A DNA stretch of 9,562 bases, taken from contig JAQVDF010000035.1 of NCBI GenBank assembly GCA_028698405.1, forward strand, positions 1-9,562, written 5' to 3'. The stretch comes from Phenylobacterium sp. (GTDB lineage: Bacteria > Pseudomonadota > Alphaproteobacteria > Caulobacterales > Caulobacteraceae). A program made the translations under genes and the position numbers. Of the stretch, positions 6,941-9,562 are shown in pieces (within the stretch, counting starts at the first letter, position 1; every line of letters starts with the position of its first letter). The notes below the pieces were generated by a model. That model worked only from the letters and a program-made list of their open reading frames with translations. It did not search any database and was not told the DNA's origin.

Positions 6941-9421
6941 ATGCAACGATCCCGCGCCCGTAGCGCCGCGCTCGCCTCCGGACTGGCGGTGCTCTGCGCC
7001 TCGACCGCTCTGACCGCGCCGACCCTGGCCTTCGCCCAAGAGCCCCCCGCGCCGCCCGCGGACGCCACCCAGCCGACGGAACCGGTCCAGGCCGAAGGCG
7101 CCGGCGTGGTGAACCGCATCATCGTCCAGGGCAACGAGCGGATCGAGCAGAGCACCGTGCTCTCCTACCTGCCGATCCAGCAGGGCGAGCCGGTAGACGC
7201 GGCCAAGATCGACACCGCCCTTAAGGCGCTGTTCCGCACCGACCTGTTCGCCGACGTGCGCATCGATTTCGTGAACGGCGACCTGGTCGTCAACGTGGTC
7301 GAGAACCCGATCATCAACCGGGTCATCTTCGAGGGGAACAAGGGCCTCAAGGAAGACAAGCTGCGGGGCGAGGTGAGCGTGCGTCCGCGCGGCATCTTCA
7401 CCCGCGCCCGCGTGCAGCAGGACGTGCAGCGGATCATCGAGCTCTACCGCCGTTCGGGCCGCATCTCGGCCCAGGTGGAGCCGAAGGTCGTCGAACTGCC
7501 CCAGAAGCGCGTCGACCTGATCTTCGAGATCGACGAGGGCCCCAAGAGCGGCATCCTGCGGGTCAACTTCCTGGGCAACCAGGAGTTTTCGGACAACGAC
7601 CTGCGCGACGTCGTCGTGACCGAGCAGAGCGCCTGGTACAAGTTCTTCTCCAGCAACGCCAACTACGACCCGGACCGGCTGGAGTACGACAAGGAGCAGC
7701 TGCGCAAGCACTACCGCAACCGCGGCTTCTACGACTTCCGGGTGGTCTCCGCGGTGGCCGAACTCGCCCCCGACAAGAACGGCTTCGTGGTCACCTACAC
7801 CCTCGACGAGGGGCCCGAGTACGCGTTCGGCAAGGTCTCCGTGGAGACCGAGCTTGAGCGTCTCAACAAGGAGGCGCTGACCGCCCTCCTGCCGATCCGC
7901 ACCGGCCAGACCTACCAGGACGAGGCGATCGAGCAGGCCACCGACTCGCTGACCTTCGCGGCCGGCGCCGCCGGCTTCGCCTTCGTGGACGTGCGCCCGC
8001 GCTACACCGCCAATCCGGAGACCCGGACGGTGGACGTCACCTTCCAGGTCCGCGAGGGGCCGCGCGTCTACGTCGATCGCATCGACATCGTCGGCAACAC
8101 CCAGACGCTGGACCACGTGATCCGGCGCGAGATGAACGTCGTCGAGGGCGACGCCTACAACCGCGTGCTGGTCGACCGCTCGCGCAACCAGATCCGGGCG
8201 CTGGGCTTCTTCAAGGAGGTCGCGATCGAGGAGCTTCCGGGCTCCGCGCCGGACCGGACCACCCTGCAGGTGCGGGTCGAGGAGCAGCCCACCGGCGAGC
8301 TCTCGTTCAGCGCCGGCTACAGCTCGGTGGACCAGCTCGTGCTCGACCTCGGCGTCACCCAGCGCAACTTCCGCGGCCGCGGCCAGGACCTGCGCGCGCG
8401 GATCTCGGTTGGCTCGTACCGGCAGATCGTCGACTTCTCGTTCACCGAGCCGCGCTTCCTGGGCCGCGACCTGCGCGCGACCCTCGACCTCTACCACTTC
8501 CGCCAGGACTATTCGGAGTTCCAGTCCTACACCACGGCGGCGACCGGCGGCGGCGTGCGCTTCGGCTTCCCGATGACGCTGAACTCGTTCGGCTCGGTGC
8601 GCTACACCTTGCGCCACGACTCGGTCGAGATCCCGTCCGGCCTGTGCAACAGCGCCTTCGTCTCGCGGGTGTTCTGCGAGCAGGAAGGCGACTACCTGAC
8701 CTCGCTGGTGGGCTACACGTGGCGTTGGGACAAGCGGAACGACCCGGTCGTGCCGACCCGGGGCTTCTACACCACCGTCAGCCAGGACTTCGCCGGCCTT
8801 GGCGGCGACGTGAACTACCTGCGGACCGAGCTGGACGGCGCCTGGTACCACGGCTTCAACAAGGACTTTAAGCTCAGCCTGTCGGGCACCGCCGGCTACA
8901 TCACCGGCTTCGGCTCCGAGCGCATCCGGATCAACGACCGGTTCTACAAGGGCGGCAACAACTTCCGCGGCTTCGAGACGGCCGGCGTCGGCCCGCGCGA
9001 CCTGACCGGCGGCCTCAACGAGCCGCTGGGCGGCAAGGCCTATGCGATCGGGACCGTGGAGCTGGAGATCCCGACCTTCATCCCCGAGCAGTACGGCATC
9101 AAGGCCGCGCTGTTCAGCGACTTCGGCACCGTTGGCATGCTCGACGACGAAGAGCTCTACTATCGCCCGGGCGACCTCGACTGCCTGAGCCCGACCATTC
9201 CGGATCCGGCCAATCCCGGCAGCATCCTGCCGAACCCGGCGACGCCGGGGGCCCGCAATACCTGTATCCGCGACGACCTGTCCCTGCGCGCCTCGGCGGG
9301 TATCAGCATATTCTGGCGTTCGCCGATGGGACCGATCCGGTTCGACTTCAGCCAGATTTTGGCCAAAGAAGACTACGACAAGACCGAAACCTTCCGGTTC
9401 TCCACCTCAACCAGGTTCTAA
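6941..9421 (+). CDS. bamA: Outer membrane protein assembly factor BamA (Omp85)
   Basis: BamA is the essential outer-membrane barrel that folds and inserts other beta-barrel proteins. From the ATG at 6941 it has 826 residues. A signal peptide (basic RSRAR, hydrophobic core, AFA cleavage site after about A32) is followed by a Pro/Glu linker and five POTRA domains at about 57-122, 123-202, 203-293, 295-374 and 376-448. The Omp85 16-strand barrel runs from ~453 to the C-terminal Phe (STSTRF), the usual assembly signal. FRGF at 675-678 is the conserved loop-6 RGF motif. Two cysteine pairs (C569/C579 and C748/C775) lie in predicted extracellular loops. No SD precedes either the ATG at 6941 or the in-frame GTG at 6926, which would add five residues; the ATG is chosen because it gives the cleaner signal peptide. 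skp follows after 4 bases. Confidence 0.96.
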   Translation: MQRSRARSAALASGLAVLCASTALTAPTLAFAQEPPAPPADATQPTEPVQAEGAGVVNRIIVQGNERIEQSTVLSYLPIQQGEPVDAAKIDTALKALFRTDLFADVRIDFVNGDLVVNVVENPIINRVIFEGNKGLKEDKLRGEVSVRPRGIFTRARVQQDVQRIIELYRRSGRISAQVEPKVVELPQKRVDLIFEIDEGPKSGILRVNFLGNQEFSDNDLRDVVVTEQSAWYKFFSSNANYDPDRLEYDKEQLRKHYRNRGFYDFRVVSAVAELAPDKNGFVVTYTLDEGPEYAFGKVSVETELERLNKEALTALLPIRTGQTYQDEAIEQATDSLTFAAGAAGFAFVDVRPRYTANPETRTVDVTFQVREGPRVYVDRIDIVGNTQTLDHVIRREMNVVEGDAYNRVLVDRSRNQIRALGFFKEVAIEELPGSAPDRTTLQVRVEEQPTGELSFSAGYSSVDQLVLDLGVTQRNFRGRGQDLRARISVGSYRQIVDFSFTEPRFLGRDLRATLDLYHFRQDYSEFQSYTTAATGGGVRFGFPMTLNSFGSVRYTLRHDSVEIPSGLCNSAFVSRVFCEQEGDYLTSLVGYTWRWDKRNDPVVPTRGFYTTVSQDFAGLGGDVNYLRTELDGAWYHGFNKDFKLSLSGTAGYITGFGSERIRINDRFYKGGNNFRGFETAGVGPRDLTGGLNEPLGGKAYAIGTVELEIPTFIPEQYGIKAALFSDFGTVGMLDDEELYYRPGDLDCLSPTIPDPANPGSILPNPATPGARNTCIRDDLSLRASAGISIFWRSPMGPIRFDFSQILAKEDYDKTETFRFSTSTRF

Positions 9422-9425
9422 TTTC

Positions 9426-9562
9426 ATGAAAATCCAGTCCATCGTGGCGAGCGCCTGCATCGCGGCGCTTGGCTTCACCGCCACATCGGCGCTGGCCCAG
9501 GCTCAGCCGCAGCAGCAGCAACAGCAGGCCCCGCAGATCACCCACGGCCCGGCCGTCGCCGG
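9426..9562 (+). CDS. skp: Skp/OmpH-like periplasmic chaperone, N-terminal fragment (3' end outside window)
   Basis: Only the first 45 codons are present. They encode a signal peptide (MKIQS, a hydrophobic core, ALA cleavage site after residue 24), a Gln-rich start of the mature chain with six consecutive Gln at 29-34, and then ITHGPAVAG. This last segment resembles the first strand of alphaproteobacterial OmpH/Skp proteins. Skp trimers hold unfolded outer-membrane proteins and deliver them to BamA, whose gene ends 4 bases upstream; bamA-skp adjacency is widely conserved, as in E. coli. The AGG at 9413-9415 within the bamA end may act as a weak SD. The call rests on context plus a short stretch of sequence, so it is less certain than the others. 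Confidence 0.82.
   Translation, partial: MKIQSIVASACIAALGFTATSALAQAQPQQQQQQAPQITHGPAVA
9510..9527 (+). repeat. CAG/CAA trinucleotide run (polyGln)
   Basis: Six consecutive Gln codons (five CAG and one CAA) at the start of the mature Skp-like protein. It is a small in-frame low-complexity tract just after the signal peptide that could vary in length between strains. Confidence 0.8.

Noticed and set aside
6998..7002. Cys at residue 20 of the BamA signal peptide as a possible lipobox
   Set aside because: The residue before it is Leu, not Gly, Ala or Ser, and a normal AFA signal peptidase I site follows at residues 30-32.
6698..8851. 717-codon open frame on the minus strand opposite bamA and the end of rseP
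   Set aside because: His/Val/Leu/Asp/Gly-rich composition is what antisense of high-GC3 coding sequence gives. No recognisable domain, and the sense strand carries convincing BamA motifs throughout.

Overview
This window is a compact, GC-rich run of housekeeping genes, all on the + strand, from an alphaproteobacterium. Three things suggest the order Caulobacterales (Caulobacter/Phenylobacterium type): the gene order, the protein sequences (for example the CdsA N-terminus, the MmpA-like single-PDZ site-2 protease and the 'ITHGPAVAG' start of the mature Skp/OmpH protein), and codons strongly biased to G/C in the third position. This placement is inferred from recalled family features, not from a database search. 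No mobile element, CRISPR array, phage gene, tRNA or rRNA is visible.

Layout. The 3' end of rpsB (ribosomal protein S2) enters from the left, followed by tsf (EF-Ts), with a strong GC hairpin between them. A long hairpin with a short T run separates tsf from pyrH (UMP kinase). A 133-base spacer with a second terminator-like hairpin separates pyrH from frr (ribosome recycling factor). From frr onward the genes are tightly packed and probably co-transcribed: uppS (undecaprenyl-diphosphate synthase), cdsA (CDP-diglyceride synthase), dxr (DXP reductoisomerase), rseP/mmpA (site-2 intramembrane metalloprotease), bamA (outer-membrane protein assembly factor) and the start of skp/ompH (periplasmic chaperone), which is cut by the right edge. 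uppS/cdsA and cdsA/dxr overlap, which suggests translational coupling.

How the genes work together. The left part serves translation (S2, EF-Ts, RRF) and pyrimidine nucleotide supply (PyrH). The right part builds the envelope. Dxr makes the MEP-pathway isoprenoid precursor, UppS turns isoprenoid units into the C55 lipid carrier for peptidoglycan and polysaccharide synthesis, and CdsA makes CDP-diacylglycerol for phospholipids. RseP/MmpA cleaves membrane-anchored proteins, Skp holds unfolded outer-membrane proteins in the periplasm, and BamA inserts them. This arrangement is widely conserved in Proteobacteria.

I found no convincing undescribed system. The items worth a second look are modest: cysteine-paired extracellular loops in BamA, including one with a short Pro/Asn/Gly repeat; a bamA start without a visible ribosome binding site; intergenic hairpins; and an unusual nucleotide-loop sequence in PyrH. 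There is no gene-free stretch longer than 300 bases; the largest gap is the 133-base pyrH-frr spacer.
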